The translations under genes and the position numbers were made by a program. Positions 44,986 to 55,408 of a stretch of DNA of 64,000 bases are shown one piece after another. The number at the start of each line of letters is the position of its first letter. Positions within the stretch are counted from its first letter, which is position 1. The notes beneath the pieces were generated by a model. The model searched no databases. It was given only the letters and a program-made list of their open reading frames with translations, and had not been told where the DNA came from. Origin of the DNA: Mixia osmundae IAM 14324 (Eukaryota; Basidiomycota; Mixiomycetes; Mixiales; Mixiaceae); NCBI RefSeq assembly GCF_000708205.1, contig NW_014575563.1, forward strand, positions 1,936,068-2,000,067. Reading direction: 5' to 3'.

Positions 44986-45628
44986 GCCCGTCGGGCGGTC
45001 GAGGAGGGGAGGCACAAGGCAAAGCAGATGCGGACCTCTTTCACGTGCAGTGTTGGCCAGATACCTAGAAACCAACCGCTGCCCGCAAAGTCCCCGGTCT
45101 GACATCTGCAATCCAGCGCAAGTGTTCGAGGACCGATAGCGGAGGCAGACCTGGGAACTCCTCTCCTAGCGAAATCTCACCGCCAGTGCCAACCCTAATT
45201 CGGCTCATAGGTTTGCTAGGCAGAAGTGTATTCTAGGGGTCAGAGATAGGGCGAGCAGGCCGCTCGAGACAGTTGCCGATGAGCCAGCACCGGAGCTGGA
45301 AGCGACAAACTCTTGTAGTCGGGCCCGAGAGAACGGCTGACGAGGCTGAGAAGGGCTGAGAGTATCGCCAGTTTGCTCGCCAGATTGTCGACAGAAGCTG
45401 TCAACAAGGCGAATTATCAGCACGATGACCCAGTCAGAGAAGCCCACACTCACCTCGCCAGTGTGTTTATCAAGCTGACAGAGGTCGCCTGAGAGGTTGT
45501 GTGGCCTCTGCGTCGGCACTGTGGTGACTGGCGGGCCTCGCTCGACAGTTTGTCGCCAAGTCTTGCGCGGGGGGAATTCGCACGACGGGCCCGCGTATGT
45601 GTGACAGGAAATCATTACGTAATCTACA
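44986..45628 (-). repeat. 643-bp dispersed repeat, copy B (inverted relative to copy A)
   Basis: Near-identical, equal-length and inverted counterpart of 21057-21699. Read on the minus strand it begins TGTAGATTACGTAATG and ends near CGACCGCCCGACGGGC. It sits just beyond the 3' end of VMA6 (156 bp away). No ambiguous bases occur here. The same frame of about 140 codons is open as in the other copy, but it has no recognisable domain. Family unknown; a solo LTR, a non-autonomous element or a segmental duplication are all possible. Equal length and high identity suggest recent duplication or ongoing gene conversion. Confidence 0.75.
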
Positions 45629-45783
45629 TTTTGCGAGCGCTGCGTCTCACGCTGCACGACGAAATAAGGCTCTTGGATCCGCTCGCGAGAGCCTATAAGG
45701 ATCTAGCCAGCAGGCCCCTGAGGGATATATTCGGCATCGGGTAGCGTGACTGCAGGGATCGCAGTGTGAGGACAGATTGCATT

Positions 45784-47160
45784 CAGAAAATGTGTACAAT
45801 ATCGCCCAGGCGATCTCGCGCGTTCTGCGCAATGCACTCGGCGATCTGCAAAGACGAGTCAGCGACTGGCTCGCATGGATCATGATACGATGTACCCATG
45901 TGAGGTTCCTGACTTCTTGCTCTTTCAGCCTGACGTAGCTTGCAAAGACGCCGTACTGGAATTGCTGCATGAATGCGAGCTTGTTGAGATAGACCTCGTG
46001 CTGTACTCCAGGATCAGTCGCCATCATTGGAAGGGATGACGCGATGCTCACTCGGAAAAAATGCTCCTCCAGACCTTCTGCTGCGCTATTGCCGTTGTCG
46101 TCCTCAGAAAGGTCGTGATTCGGTCCAGAGAAGAAGTCTCGGTACTCTGGGATGTTCTCGACGACAGACTTGACCTGATCGATATCGTCTGCCCTCGCAA
46201 GGATGTTGTTGCCTTCCGGGTACAACCTGCCCAGCTTGGGGAACAGCTTTGCCCTTTGCTCTTTGCTCAAGCCCGTGCCGATCGAGTTGACAGTGATGTT
46301 GAGTGTCCTCCTGTCGGCTTCGAATGAGAGGATGAGAGACATGACATCTGAGGTCGGCGAGCCGAGCGATTGGCAAAAGTCGTTGAAATCTTCGAGGTAA
46401 GCCTTGTAGAGCGTGTTGCGGATGATCTCAATGTTGAGCTCGTCGAGATCCTGGGCCGATAGGCAGCCACGGAAGTAGGGCGCTAGCGGAGTTTCGACGA
46501 GCACGCTGTTGTAGAGCTCCTCGACGTTTGTAGCAACGCAGAGTGCAGGCATTGTGTCAAAAGTGCCCTGCAACCAAGATGAGCGCAAGACTGGCGCTCT
46601 CCCAGAAGACTTACCAAGGGATGACACCGCTCTAGTAGTTCGTGCGTGTCTCGCTCGTGCAACGTGCCAGTGACGAGCAGAATGACATTGTCGATCATGT
46701 AGCCATACCTGCTCGCACATGGCATGAGCTGGCTAAAACACGAGATCTGACCGGACGAACGTCATGTAGTCGAGGAACTTGGCCAGAGAGCCTGTCGCGT
46801 TGCTTCGGAGGTAGTTGAACTCGTCGACGAGCTTGTCCGTCGCTCGCTCGGCGAAAGCAGAAGTAGCGATTGGCGGTGCCTCATCGGCGAGGAAGTTGCC
46901 ATAGTCCGTTCCGGAGAGCTGCAGCTTCAGATCTGCACGTCATCATTCGACATCAGACCTGACTTGATCTTGCGGGTTGGGCAGGCTGACCTTCTAGCGT
47001 CTCACATTGGGTCATCGAGTTGTAATGTTGCGTCGTGAGCAGGCCAGCCTTGTAGCCTCTGATGATCCCCTCGAGGAAGCCAGAGTGAGCATTGAACCCG
47101 ATCGCCTGTTCACTCTGTCAGCAGCGTCTATCAGCCTTGCATCAGCCTGCATACCTCCAT
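45784..47160 (-). CDS. VMA6: V-type ATPase subunit d (V0 sector)
   Basis: Subunit d couples the membrane rotor to the central stalk of the vacuolar proton pump. A two-codon first exon (ATG GAG at 47155-47160) is joined by a GT-AG intron to [20 protein letters not shown], giving [12 protein letters not shown], the family start. Next come [33 protein letters not shown]-type sequence, [91 protein letters not shown] and [20 protein letters not shown]. The last exon ends [19 protein letters not shown]. About 350 residues, the normal size. At least five introns, all GT-AG. Confidence 0.93.
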
Positions 47161-47416
47161 AATCGGCAGGCTGGCTGGCCGGCGAGTGACTGAACTGCCA
47201 CGTTGCACTCGCTCGAGCTCAATCGACGCGATTGGCGTCTCTCGCGCTGCCCGGCTAGATTCGACTTGCCTACGTCTCTGGACGACCGATCGCAAGGCGC
47301 AGTGCCGTATACGAGTTCGCCGACATTCATTCATCCCTGGGGCCGTGCGCGAGAGCCGAGCAAGACGCTACTCGCTCCTCTGCACGCGCGACATTGCATA
47401 GTTTGGCGCTGAGCCC
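47161..47416. promoter_or_regulatory. Divergent promoter region of VMA6 and GDA1
   Basis: 256 bp between start codons on opposite strands. Short open frames here are arginine-rich and unconvincing. No TATA box or recognisable operator was seen. Confidence 0.35.
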
Positions 47417-49527
47417 ATGTCTTCGGCGCCGACGAAGCGCAGGTCGATCATAAGCAACAACAGCGACTCTCATCTCGCCAGCGGCAGCGAGGACGAACAC
47501 ATCGCGCAGCACAACGGGAGCGCGCACGCCTCTCGACAAGGCGCTGGCCTGTCCTCGGTCTATTCCTCCCCGAGCAGATCACGAAGTAGAGCCAGCATTA
47601 GTACACTGACAGCCCAGTCGGGTACCTCTACACCAAGACGAGGTACCCCGGTAGATTCAGCCGGATCGCTGCCCGCGAGGATACCCTCGAGGTCGAATAC
47701 GCCTCTGCCAATTGACTCAGGCGAGCGTAGACAGTCCTCGCTCGAATTAGACGATCAGGAAGCCGCGCAACTCATTGCAGAACCCGGTGGGATGCCTGCA
47801 CCGAGCAGAGTAGGAGGAAAGAGCGCGTCCGGCCTGGCGAGCGCGAGCTGGTCTCGTTTGCTATCGCGGCGCAATGTCGCAGCAGGCACAGTCTTGCTCA
47901 TCTTTGGACTCTATGCCTTCGGAGGCAGCACGACCCACGAGCTTGGCAAGAGCGCAGTAGGCAGTCTAGCACATTATAAAGGGAACGATGCCATGCAGCA
48001 GGACATCGGCGAGACGGCCAATATGCAAGCCAACCCAAACCATCCGACCCAGCAGAAGGAGACATGCTCGATACCACTCGATCAACGACCGTCTAGCTAT
48101 GCGCTCATGATCGATGCCGGCAGTACAGGCTCCCGCATACACGTCTACACGTTCACGTATTGTACCTCTGCCAGCACGCCTTCGAACAAGGACGCTGTGC
48201 CTGCACTCGAATCCGAAGTCTTTGAACAGCTGCAACCCGGTCTTTCGAGCTACAGTGGCAGACCGAGGGAGGCCGCCGAATCACTAAGGCCGCTGCTAGA
48301 GGTCGCATTGAAGACAATACCCGAATCCGAACGCAAGTGCACACCCATCGCCGTCAAAGCGACTGCGGGACTACGACTGCTTGGCACTTCCGAGTCGCAA
48401 GCGATCTTGACAGAAGTAGAGCGGTGGCTGAGGAAGTCCTATCCCTTCCACGTCGTCGATGATGGAGTCGTCATCATGGACGGCCGAGACGAAGGCGTCT
48501 ACGCTTGGATTACGATCAACTATGTTGGTTTCCGGTCTGTGACACGTCACATAGGAGCTGATGCGTGATCGCAGCTGCTTGGACTCGTCGGACCAGCCGC
48601 AAAAGCCACCTCGACGGCTGCAGTCATGGACCTTGGCGGCGCGTCCACGCAGATCGTCTTTGAGCCCCACATGCGGAGTGACAAGAAGCTCTCGCCCGGC
48701 GATCACGTATACGACCTCAAATTCTCCAGCGAAGACCATGTGCTCTATCAGCACTCGCATCTTGGCTACGGACTCATGCAAGCCCGGAGAAGCGTGCACA
48801 ACCTCATCGCCTTTACGTATGTCTGGCAAAGCGCGCCAAAAGGCAAGAGCCTGGCCTGGGAAGATCTGAATCAAAGCATAGAGATACCTAATCCTTGTCT
48901 CGTCCGGCAGGGCAAGAAGATGGTCACACTTGATCCACCTGGTCGACCAAAAGTCAATGTGACATTTGTCGGTACGGGCGCAGGCTTTGATGCCTGCCGC
49001 CGAGTCGTCGATGTCACTATGGCAAAGGATGCACTCTGCGAAGTCGAGCCTTGTGCTTTCGGTGGCGTATACCAGCCCAAGCTCATGGAAACCTTCGGTC
49101 AAGGGCCAATCTATGCGTCAGTCTAAGCTATCGTGCTTCCTGCGTGCGCTGACATTAGCTCGGCAGCCTATCGTACTTTTACGACAGGATAGTGCCGCTC
49201 GGACTTGGTGCAGACTCGGTGCCATTCACGATGAAGCAGCTTCGGGAGCTCACTGCCGATGTTTGCGCGGGTCCAGAAGGTAGCTCGGATGGCAAGCATG
49301 GCTGGGCTCGGTTCAGACGGTCAAAGGAAGCAATGGCCGAGCTTGAGGACCGGCCGGAATATTGTCTCGACCTGACATTCATGTACAGCTTGCTCGGTTT
49401 CGGCTACGAGCTAGCGGAGGATCGAGAGCTGCAAGTCGGCAAGAAGATCAATGATGTCGAGCTTGGCTGGGCGCTCGGCGCGAGTATCAGCTTGATTACG
49501 GATACAGATCTCAAGTGCGAGATCTGA
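47417..49527 (+). CDS. GDA1: Golgi guanosine diphosphatase Gda1 (GDA1/CD39 family)
   Basis: Converts GDP to GMP in the Golgi lumen, which permits GDP-mannose import for glycosylation. It is a type II membrane protein: a Ser-rich cytosolic tail of about 155 residues, then one membrane anchor (NVAAGTVLLIFGLYAFG). The apyrase motifs are all present: MIDAGSTGSRIHVYTF (ACR1), VKATAGLRLLG (ACR2), DEGVYAWITINY (ACR3) and MDLGGASTQIVFEP (ACR4). The end reads WALGASISLITDTDLKCEI. Two GT-AG introns (about 48519-48573 and 49120-49164) join INY to LLGLVGPAAKATSTAAV and YAS to LGSLSYFYDRIVPLGLGA. About 670 residues, longer than the budding-yeast enzyme because of the tail. Confidence 0.92.
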
Positions 49528-49641
49528 TGCGCAAGTAGATGTACATCACTGCATGCTGTGACACGGGGCTATCGATGCTCACATTGCGACAATTTGCATA
49601 ATGAGTACATATGAGAGGTGCATCCGTCTTCGTTGGTCTAT

Positions 49642-52600
49642 CTATGGCACGTTGATCTCTTCTCTTGAGAGATTCGGCAAATCGTTCAGCTTGTTGACAA
49701 TTTCTTGTCCCTTGAAGACTTCCTGCAGGACTTCAACGACCGTCTCGACGTACACGATCTCTAGGCCCTCCTTGATGGAGTCGGGCACCTACAGGCGACT
49801 GTCAGCGTTCGTCCGAGCAAAGAGACCAGACAGACGTACATTGTAAGCAATGTCAGAGCGATTCGCAGCAGGCACAATAAGCTTCTTGATGCCAGCGCGT
49901 CGAGCTGCGAGGAACTTTTCCTTACAGCCACCGATCGCTAGCACTTGCCCAGCCAGCGTCATCTCGCCTGTCATTGCGAGCTCACTACTGACGCCTTGCT
50001 TCGAGAATAGGCTGACAAAGGCTGTCAGGATCGCAGTGCCAGCGCTGGGACCTTCTTTGCCGACGCTGCCTTCTGGCATATGTAGATGGACGGCTTTGTC
50101 CTTTGTCAGGTCTGCGGTCGGGCTGTCGGTCAAGCCAAGGGTATATGCATGCGTGCGTAGAAAGCTGAGCGCGATCTGCGCGCTCTCTCGGATGACTTCG
50201 CCCAGCTTGCCGGTGAGCTGTATCGCACCGGATCCTGGCATGACGGTCGCTTCAATGGGCATGACGGATCCAGAGCCGTTGCCGAGGTAGCCAAGACCGG
50301 TGCTGACGCCAGGTGGTCCCATGCGAGTGTACATACGGTCCTTTTGGTATATCGCTGGGCCGACATAATCGATCAGATTGGCGCCGTCGATGCGTACATG
50401 AACATCAGACGGTACTTGCAAAGGTTGCCTGACCTCGGTGGTCGTCTTTCGATCTGGCTTTGCACTCTCTGTCTCTGCACCTACTGAACCGTTGTCTGGC
50501 TGTCCCGCTTCACGAGGTACGCTCTCTTCTCCTACCGTTGCGTTATTGTCAGGCGGGGTCACCATGCTCGCAGATGCTTCCGGGAGTTTCGTTTCGCCGA
50601 GATCGCGGACGATCTTGAGCGCAGCTTTGCGATATATCTGCATCGCAAGCTTAGCGTGTGTACGAGCTGGATGAAGCACGACTGACCTTCTCGATGTGCT
50701 GCTTGAGCTTTCGGACGCCGCTCTCTCTGCAGTAGAAGCGGATGAGGAGATCGACAGCATCTTCGAGAATGTCAACATCGGCTTCTTTGAGACCGGACGC
50801 TTCCTTTGCTTGTGGTGCTAGATAGCGACTAGCGATTGCTCGCTTCTCGTCTGCAATATAGCCACTGAGCTCGATAATCTCTAGACGATCGAGCAAAGGC
50901 GCTGGAATCGTATCGAGTGTGTTTGCTGTACAGACAAAGAGGACTTGCGACAGATCGACTGGCACATCAAGCTGCGAACTGACTTATTAGCTCGCGAGAA
51001 ATGCTAGATCTGTCTACGCACATAATGATCAAGGAAAGAATGATTCTGTTCAGGGTCGAGCATCTCGAGTAGCGCACTCGCCGGATCGCCGTTGATGCCT
51101 CTACCGAGCTTATCGATCTCGTCGATTAACACGATTGGATTGGATGTTTGCACTTTCTTGAGAGCCTGGATGATCTTGCCGGGCATGGCGCCCACATATG
51201 TCCTTCTGTGACCTTTGATTTCGGCAACGTCAGTGAGACCACCGACGGAGAAGCGGAAGAATTGTCTGTCGATTGCTCGAGCGATGGATTTGCCGATCGA
51301 CGTCTTGCCCACACCGGGAGGGCCGACAAGGACGAGGATCTTGCCGACCACTGTGCCTCTGAGCTTGCCGACCGCAAGGAACTCGAGAATGCGATCCTTG
51401 ACGTCTTTCATGCCATAGTGGTCCTCATCGAGCACGCTCGTGGCATGCTTGAGCTCAAAGTTTTCGACAGAATGACGACCCCACGGGATTTGGGTGAGCC
51501 AGTCGACGTAAGATCTGGTGACGTTGAATTCAGACGCTTGTGGCTCGAGACCTTGTAGCTTGCTGATCTCTTCGTCGAAGACTTTGCGAATTGGTTCTGG
51601 CATATTGAGCGCGACTGCCTTCTCCTTGAACTTTTCGATCAGCTTGTCTTTGCCGTCAGACTCGAGACCGAGCTCCTTTTTGATACCCTTGAGTTGCTCC
51701 ATGAGATAATATTCTCTCTGGCGCTTCTGGATCTTCGAATCGACATCTCGACTGATCTTGCTTTGCAGCTGAGCGTTCATGAGCTCCTTCTTGAGCACAA
51801 GCAATGCCTTTTGCAGTCTGTCTTCTAGCTCCATGCTCTCGAGCACACCCTGTAGCTCGCCGACTTCGCCAGCGGAGACAGCAGCTGCAAAGTCTGCGAG
51901 CTTGTCTGGTTCTTCAAAGACGTTGCCAGCACCCTGAGCGATCGAGAAATTGGCAACCTGATCTCGGAAGAGTGGGTTGAGCGATGCGATGTCCTTGAAG
52001 ACTGAAATGATCTCTGAGGCCACTGCACGAGCATACTGGCTATTCTTCTTAAAGGGCGCGATCTGCATATTTTCGACATTGACGAGCGAAACGGCAAAGT
52101 CTTGCAGGAAGGCAGTTTGGAAAGGCGACGTGGGCGGCGGAGAGGGCGTAGAAGAAGCGGCTGTGCCAGTTTCTGACCTGACATCGACAGGCTTGTCTCC
52201 AGCCGGCTCTGCGGGCGTGATGGTGACCTCGGACGGCGCAGGCGGTATGACCTGATCCTTCTCTGCCTGCTGCTGAATGCCAGCGACAGCTTCCGTTCGG
52301 GCTGTCTTGCGGGGAGGCAGCAATTCGGTGATCTTGATCCGGCGGTGAGGGTAGAGCACGGCGGTCAGACCAGACTCGCCAGACTTGTCCGAGCTGTTCG
52401 CAGGGAAGGTGCTTGTGATCTGAGCAAAGACACCGACAGGATGAACGGAATCTATACTCGTTATGATCTGTAAAGCTCAGGACCGCATCAGCACGCAAGC
52501 TATGTACTGATGAGTGAATGCTCACGTCGCTGTCGGCATCTTCGTCTTTCAGGAGGAAAGCGCCAATGTAGGGCTGACCGCGACGCATCATCTCCTTGAT

Positions 52601-53413
52601 GGCTGCGACGACGCTGGGATCCTTGACGACGACGGCTTTGTAGAAGCCCGGAAAGAGCGGTCTGCGCGTGATGGGCAGCGCGAGGACTTGCGGGTACACC
52701 TCTGGAATCGATTGCTTCGAGATGGTGGTCACCGCTTCGCCAGATGGCTTCGAGCCTGAACCCGATCCCGAAGAGGGAGGATCTCCTCCGTCTGAGGAAG
52801 GAGGAGTGGAAGCGCCGGATGAGCTGCTCGCAGAGGAGGAGGAAGAAGAAGAAGAAGAGGATGACGACGAGGATGATTCTAGGGCGACAGCCTCGTCCGG
52901 ATTGATCTTGATGACGGGTTTGGGCGTCTTCCGCTTCTTGCTCGTCGCGGGATCGACATCTGAGCTCTCTGGCGCTTGAGGATCACTCTTGGCGTCCTCC
53001 TCTGTCGGTTCTGGCTCATCTGTCAGAGTCGACGACGAGCGATTGTTGATCCAGCGTGGTTGCTGTACAGTAGCAGACGGCTGATAGAATCCTAGCGTGG
53101 AGGCTGTCCTCCTTGCGAGCGGGTCTGCCGAGGAGAGCCTGATCGGAGGTTTGTCCGATGCTCGTGTGAGCAAGTGCCCGCTTGCGATTGTGACTGGCGC
53201 AGTAGAACTGGCAGACAATCTCAATGCAGTGGTACTGAGCGGCCTTGCGGTCGAACAAGTGCAGCGAGGATTGCTCGAGCTGACAGGCCGTGCCACCACG
53301 CCAGATCGCCCGGCTGAGCTGAGAGATCGACCGGAGAGCTTCATCGAGCTAGGACATGCACTGCTCTGTCTTATGCTCGATCTTGTCGCTTGCGATCGGC
53401 CTGCTACCAGCAT
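49642..53413 (-). CDS. PIM1: Mitochondrial ATP-dependent Lon protease
   Basis: Matrix AAA+ protease that degrades damaged proteins and binds mtDNA. The start at 53413 ([20 protein letters not shown]) is the first ATG of a basic, Ser/Arg-rich presequence; the open frame extends upstream only to a TTG. A long Ser run and an acidic linker precede the N-domain ([20 protein letters not shown]). The AAA+ core has [18 protein letters not shown] (Walker A), [13 protein letters not shown] (Walker B) and [20 protein letters not shown]. The protease domain has [11 protein letters not shown] with the catalytic Ser and [14 protein letters not shown] with the catalytic Lys. The last exon ends [12 protein letters not shown]. 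About 1,100 residues; GT-AG introns. Confidence 0.94.
52816..52882. repeat. Purine-rich GAG/GAA/GAT microsatellite within the Lon gene
   Basis: A run of GAG, GAA and GAT/GAC triplets on the plus strand. On the coding minus strand it yields a stretch of more than a dozen consecutive Ser codons in the linker after the Lon presequence. It is likely unstable in length and structurally neutral. Confidence 0.75.
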
Positions 53414-53508
53414 CTTCAGGGCTGGTGTCGTCGATCCAAGTCTGTTCGTCAGCGCCAATGTGCAAGTGCCAGAGTCATGTCAAATAACTTTTGACGCCCG
53501 CTCTGTCG

Positions 53509-53531
53509 GCTCGCTCGCTCGCTCGCTCGCT
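53509..53531. repeat. GCTC tetranucleotide microsatellite in a divergent promoter
   Basis: Nearly six uninterrupted GCTC units lie in the 135-bp interval between the Lon start and the next plus-strand start. Length changes here could alter spacing of promoter elements for both genes. Confidence 0.85.
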
Positions 53532-53548
53532 GAAGCCACTGGCTGCTC

Positions 53549-54517
53549 ATGTCTCCCTCAGCAGACACTCGAGATGGCCGTAGATCTACGCGGCACCGCA
53601 GTCGGTCACCGGACAGTGGCCGCACTTCAGCTCGCACGCTGCCGAGCGAGTACGGCCAAAAAGACATCGACCCTAGCGACGACTTTTTCCTGCGAGCAGG
53701 CGAGTTCAAGATCTGGCTAGCCGAAGAGAAGGGACGCTATCTCGATACGATGCAAGGCGACATGGCGCGCGCTTACTTCAAGCGTTTCGCCAAAGCCTGG
53801 AACGCCGGCAAACTTGCTCGTAAGCGACCATTCACTTGCGATTCACGTGTCTTGAGCTGATGCAGATCCTGCCCGGCCTCAGCTGCCTACTACACCGGCG
53901 AGATCGTCAAGACTGCATCTGTCGCCAGCACGAGCTCGCACACGTGGGAGTTCAAGGGCAGCTCGGCATTCGAACTAGCCCAAGCTCGTCAGGCGCGGAA
54001 AGAGGTCAGCGGTCCGAACGAACGCGCTAGCCCACCTGCCAGAGTAGCTTTAGGACCAGCGCGTCCGCCGGCACAAGGACGTGCAACTCTGTCAAACGTA
54101 CAAGACGAGCGGGAACGCCAAAGGGAGCTAGACGAACGCGAACGACAGGCTCAACGCGCCCAGCGGCATCGCGAACGAAGGGACGAGCGTGAGGATGAGC
54201 GCGCAGATCGAGCGACGGGCAAAGACCGGTTGCAAGAGAAGCGAGCGGAGAAGCGAGCGAGCAACAGGGATTTTGCTGCCGCTCGGGAGCACGATCTTGC
54301 AGAAATACCCGATAGCGTGCTCATGGGCGATGACGCGAGCTCGTTCAAAGCTGCACTGGCCGCAAGAGAACGTTCACAACAGCACGGCCAGTCGAGAAAG
54401 CAGGCTTATCAGCAGGAAAGGGCTGCCATCATCTCGGAGAAGGCAGCAGCTTACAAGGCCAAAGAGGATTCGACGATGGCAATGTTCAAAAACCTCGCCC
54501 AAGCACGCTTCGGCTGA
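53549..54517 (+). CDS. Conserved charged coiled-coil protein, function unknown
   Basis: The Arg/Ser-rich start MSPSADTRDGRRSTRHRSRS leads to a conserved-looking block FFLRAGEFKIWLAEEKGRYL then DMARAYFKRFAKAWNAGKL. A GT-AG intron ending at CCTCAG (about 53889) leads to PAYYTGEIVKTASVASTSSH, TWEFKGSSAFELAQARQARK, a long Arg/Glu-rich helix (RERQRELDERERQAQRAQRH), SVLMGDDASSFKAALAARER and a C-terminal helix ending TMAMFKNLAQARFG. About 300 residues. I have a sense that this architecture is widespread in fungi as an RS-rich, possibly splicing-related protein, but I cannot name the family. A second acceptor inside the intron region would shift the frame and was not used. Confidence 0.7.
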
Positions 54518-54558
54518 ACAAGTATGCAACAACAGTGACGATACAGACTTTGCGATCA

Positions 54559-55216
54559 TCATGCACTCTGCTCCATTTCGGCAGTCGTCGGACTCATAAC
54601 CGGCCGACCGCTCGGCGCAAGTTCCATCTGCTCGGCATTCCGGGGCTCTGGCTGCGTTGCGTCGAGGACAGTATCACTGGCCTCGCTACTCTGATTCGGC
54701 GCTCCGAGTCGCGCATGCTCCCACGGCTTTCGTCCTGCACCTGCCTGTGTCGCTACGACAGGCTCGCTCGGCGGTGCGTCATTGAGCATGTTGGGTATCT
54801 GCTTGATGCCCGGTATGGGTGCCCCCGTTGCGATCAATTCAGCGATTTCGGAGAAGGAAGCAGGATAGGCTTCTGTAGGGGCTGCCTCGACCGGTGCCTC
54901 TGTTGCATCTGACGTCGCGAGGGTGCTGGATGCCAGCGGAGGATCATGATCAGTCTCTGTCGCGCTGCCGTTCACTCGGGATAGCGATGGACGAGCCAGT
55001 GAGGGATCAGAAGCCAGTCGAGCGAGGTAGAACGCCTTTGCTCGTTGTGTGACAGCTTGGACTTCCTCTCGGCTTGCGCCACGCTCGATCAGCGGTCTCA
55101 ACACTGCCCTGAGTCCGGTCTGAGCTTGCTCATCAGTTCCATGTTGCTCGCATTTGGCCGAAAGGGCTCACTTGGAAGGTCTGATCGTTCGCAAAGTCGA
55201 CTGTGCCTGCGTCCAT
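54559..55216 (-). CDS. PEX39-like / KPWE-domain peroxisomal protein
   Basis: The first exon is short (MDAGTVDFANDQTFQ). A GT-AG intron joins it to TGLRAVLRPLIERGASREEV and a helical N-terminal segment. The middle holds PASFSEIAELIATGAPIPGI then KQIPNML, and further on RKPWEHAR. The pairing of a FxEIxELIxTGxPIPGI block with a downstream [RK]PWE motif is the signature of the fungal KPWE/DUF5572-type proteins. From my knowledge of the family these include the peroxin Pex39 (human C6orf226), which assists Pex7-dependent PTS2 import. The rest of the protein is acidic and Pro/Ala/Thr-rich. About 200 residues. It is followed closely by a convergent gene (41 bp between stops). Confidence 0.72.
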
Positions 55217-55408
55217 CGTAGCGAGTAGACCAAGCCAAGCACACCCAGGCGCGTGTGGTCGTTGCTGGCTCGTCGGCAGATCCTCCCGTGGCGACTGCTG
55301 CTCGTCGACTCGGCCAGAGCAAGATGCAGCATGCTATCGGCGCTACGACGAGCTGACCTATCTGTTCGCCGATCGTCCCCGTCAGCACCGCTCTTCCTTG
55401 CTCGCCCG
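55217..55408. promoter_or_regulatory. Shared divergent promoter of the PEX39-like gene and folylpolyglutamate synthase
   Basis: 192 bp between start codons. Open frames crossing it are arginine- and serine-rich and do not look real. No specific element was recognised. Confidence 0.35.

Noticed and set aside
53414-53458. Upstream extension of the Lon frame to 53458
   Set aside because: The codon at 53458 is TTG, not ATG. The first ATG is at 53413 and already gives a good mitochondrial presequence.
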